Shown piece after piece: positions 62,047 through 64,000 of a DNA stretch of 64,000 nucleotides (its first letter is position 1; each line of letters opens with the position of its first letter). Origin of the DNA: Moelleriella libera RCEF 2490 (Eukaryota; Ascomycota; Sordariomycetes; Hypocreales; Clavicipitaceae); assembly GCA_001636675.1 (NCBI GenBank), contig AZGY01000002.1, positions 1,288,142 to 1,352,141 on the forward strand, in the 5' to 3' direction. The position numbers and the translations under genes were made by a program. The notes under the pieces are model-generated. The model searched no databases and was not told the DNA's origin. It saw only the letters and a program-made list of their open reading frames with translations.

Positions 62047-64000
62047 TCAATGCACAGTGACCTCAGGCTCCTCGAATCTAGCGTGGCCATAATTGGATGA
62101 AAGTTGAGGGTTGTTGAACAAATGCCAGCAGTTGGGGGCTTGGAGGATATATCTGCAGCTGGTCAGCATCGCAAAGCCAACAGGCCAAGCGTCGACTCAC
62201 CTTGCCATGGCCTCTCGGAAGCGAGACTTGTATTCCTTCGGACTCGTCACCGTCGGCCGATTTCTTCCTCCACCCGCAAAGCCTCGGTCTTTGATCCAGC
62301 TCTCGAGCTTCTTATCCCAGGTATATGTGCGAATGCAGTCAATGATGCCAACGACCAGCTCTTTTCTCTCCTCGTCCACAGCAATCATCAGCGAATAGTC
62401 CATGACATTTTGCCGAGCCAGAAACAGGGTGTCGTTCCACACCGACGCCCTCAGCAGTTTTTTCGAGTGTTCCCGCGCGAACAAGGGTGATTCGTAGATG
62501 TATTCCACCATGTTCTCGTCGAGAAGCACCTCGTTCTGCTCCCCCGTCGATTGGATTTTGCGGTTGCGCATGGAGCCCTTCAAGTCAAAGATGCGCGTCG
62601 GGGACCGGTCGTAGAAGAGGTTCTCCGTAACGAGGAGATCAAGCTTGACATCGGTGCCGGTCGTGGGATTCTTGATAATTACCTGGAAGAAACCCAGCAT
62701 TTTGGCGATGACCGATGGAAGGTCGTGGAAGAGTGCCTCTGCCATGATGCTGAAATAACCTGGTGCAAACCGCAAAAAGGCCGAAGTCTCGATTGGAGAT
62801 AGGCTCTGCTCATCAACATTAGCGTGTCACACCTGGAGCGTGTCTCGGAGTCGACGCACCTTCAGTACCAGCCTGTCATCCAGCGTCTTCAGAAAGACGG
62901 ATTTCGTCTTGCCTCCTCGCGAGTCCCACTTGAGGCAACGAGATAGAGTCTCAATCACTCTTTCCGCAACGCCGCATTTACGCCGCAAAGCGTCAAATTG
63001 CTCTGCGTAGAAGATCTTGCAAGTCATCATCGCCGCGCCCTCCTTGAACTGATATTTGAGATGCGTGCCAGTCGCACGGAGAAGACTCTTTTCCAGCTCC
63101 GCTTCACCAAACACCCAATCGCCAGAATCAGACGCCGGAAGCGATTTGGGTTCTCCATCGCCAAGTCCCTCCACTTCGCGTTGCATGACCTCATGAGCTT
63201 CACGTCTGATCTTTGAAAGCTTGGTCTGGTAGTCATCACTGTTGAGGGCAAGTGCGATGACAGAACTCGGCTCGTCCTCGCGTACAATGATGTCCGAGTC
63301 GACAAATATGTGGTCCGTAGGGTTGATGGGGTAATCAAGTGGCGGCCAACCACTCGCCGATGTCTCTGCCCAAAAGTTCGTGAGATATTTCATCAAGCTG
63401 GTCTTCTGATGCTTCGGTAGTTCTAAAGGAATCTCCGTACTCGGCTCCAGAGCTTCAGCTAGCTCCTGAATATCGGGCAAAAATTCGTCGGCAAGGGACG
63501 AGTCGAGATCACTGTTCGCCATCTCATCTTCCGAGGTGGCCTGACTAGCTTCGCCGTCAGGCGTCACATCAGCAGGGGGTTTGACCAGTTGCTCCTCAAT
63601 CTTGACAGTCAACTCGACTGGAGTGGGAAGCTCCGTCACGGGTTCGGATTTGGACACGCCGGACACGCCCTTTTCCCGGGCCTTGGTCTCGCTGCCTTCA
63701 CCTTCCTTCGTCTGCATGTGTTCCTGGACGGAACAGTGCTCCTCAAAGGCTTCCGCAACGTCATCGTACACTTGCACAATAGCTTTAGTCGTCGTTCGGG
63801 GGAGCCTAGCACGGGGCTGCCGAAGGCTCGCGGCTCTTTCCTTCCGATTCCGCAGGCGTTCCTTCTCAAATTCCCGGCTGAGCTGTTCGAAATGCCTTGC
63901 CAAGGTCGACACTTTTGACTCCCGTCTCTTGTGCGTGGGGCGTGGAATACTAGATGTTGTGGTTTTGCTACGATTCTTCAGCGCCGTTAGGCCCAGTCGA
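62047..64000 (-). CDS. FAB1: 1-phosphatidylinositol-3-phosphate 5-kinase Fab1, C-terminal part (partial)
   Basis: Minus-strand exons in the window: 64000-62860 (open at the right edge), 62805-62201 and 62152-62047. The introns have donors GTGCGT and GTGAGT and acceptors CAG. The product makes PI(3,5)P2 on vacuolar/endosomal membranes. The visible N-terminal part is a basic and acidic linker (RRESKVSTLARHFEQLSREF). The PIPK kinase core follows: 'HLKYQFKEGAAMMTCKIFYA', 'KTKSVFLKTLDDRLVLK', 'SLSPIETSAFLRFAPGYF', 'GFFQVIIKNP', the hallmark RIFDLKGSMRNR, and NVMDYSLMIAVDEE with IID as the metal-binding step, ending 'TVTSPKEYKSRFREAMAR'. The FYVE, TCP-1-like and CCR domains would lie to the right of the window. 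Confidence 0.95.

Overview
The window is nuclear DNA of a filamentous ascomycete. The introns are short (43-258 bp, mostly 50-100) with GTRNGT donors and CTRAC/CTGAC branch sites. The recognisable genes (MDM12, VPS28, NOC2, FAB1, PPC89-type, ILV1, MsrA, Zn2Cys6 factors) are typical of Pezizomycotina. I infer a Sordariomycete, probably Hypocreales. Genus cannot be fixed from sequence alone.

Layout. 1-12 kb is gene-poor and decayed: the 3' end of an unplaced gene, a degenerate ~180-bp tandem array, an ankyrin-gene relic (- strand), an ankyrin gene interrupted by one in-frame TAG, several GC-rich repeat arms and short coding relics. 12.1-24.2 kb is a regulator/transporter block: a NIT-4-like Zn2Cys6 factor, a quinate/sugar-type MFS permease, an alpha-glucoside-type MFS permease, and a second Zn2Cys6 factor divergent from the latter over a 1.6-kb shared intergenic region. 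No metabolic enzyme lies between them. 24.2-31.9 kb is again repeat-rich: an AT-rich tract, an ~80-bp direct repeat, an orphan proline-rich small gene with a clear promoter and 5'UTR intron, CA repeats, three GC-rich hairpin (inverted-repeat) elements, and decayed open frames.

31.9-64 kb is mostly conserved housekeeping: MsrA, a mitochondrial Bax-inhibitor-like protein, a protein with two cyclic-nucleotide-binding domains plus F-box and LRRs, threonine deaminase, an aspartic protease with a huge Asn/Gly/Lys/Glu-rich insert, a secreted GH76 glycosidase, a PPC89/Cep57-like spindle-pole protein, NOC2, VPS28, MDM12 and the C-terminal part of the FAB1 lipid kinase (cut by the right edge).

The most distinctive non-genic signal is a family of GC-rich elements (ends GAGCTTGCGAGG...GCCGGAGGCA). 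They occur as single arms and as near-perfect head-to-head palindromes with 39-52 bp arms and a short AT-containing loop. Three full hairpins lie within 4 kb, one of them just upstream of msrA, and a degenerate arm lies just downstream of it.
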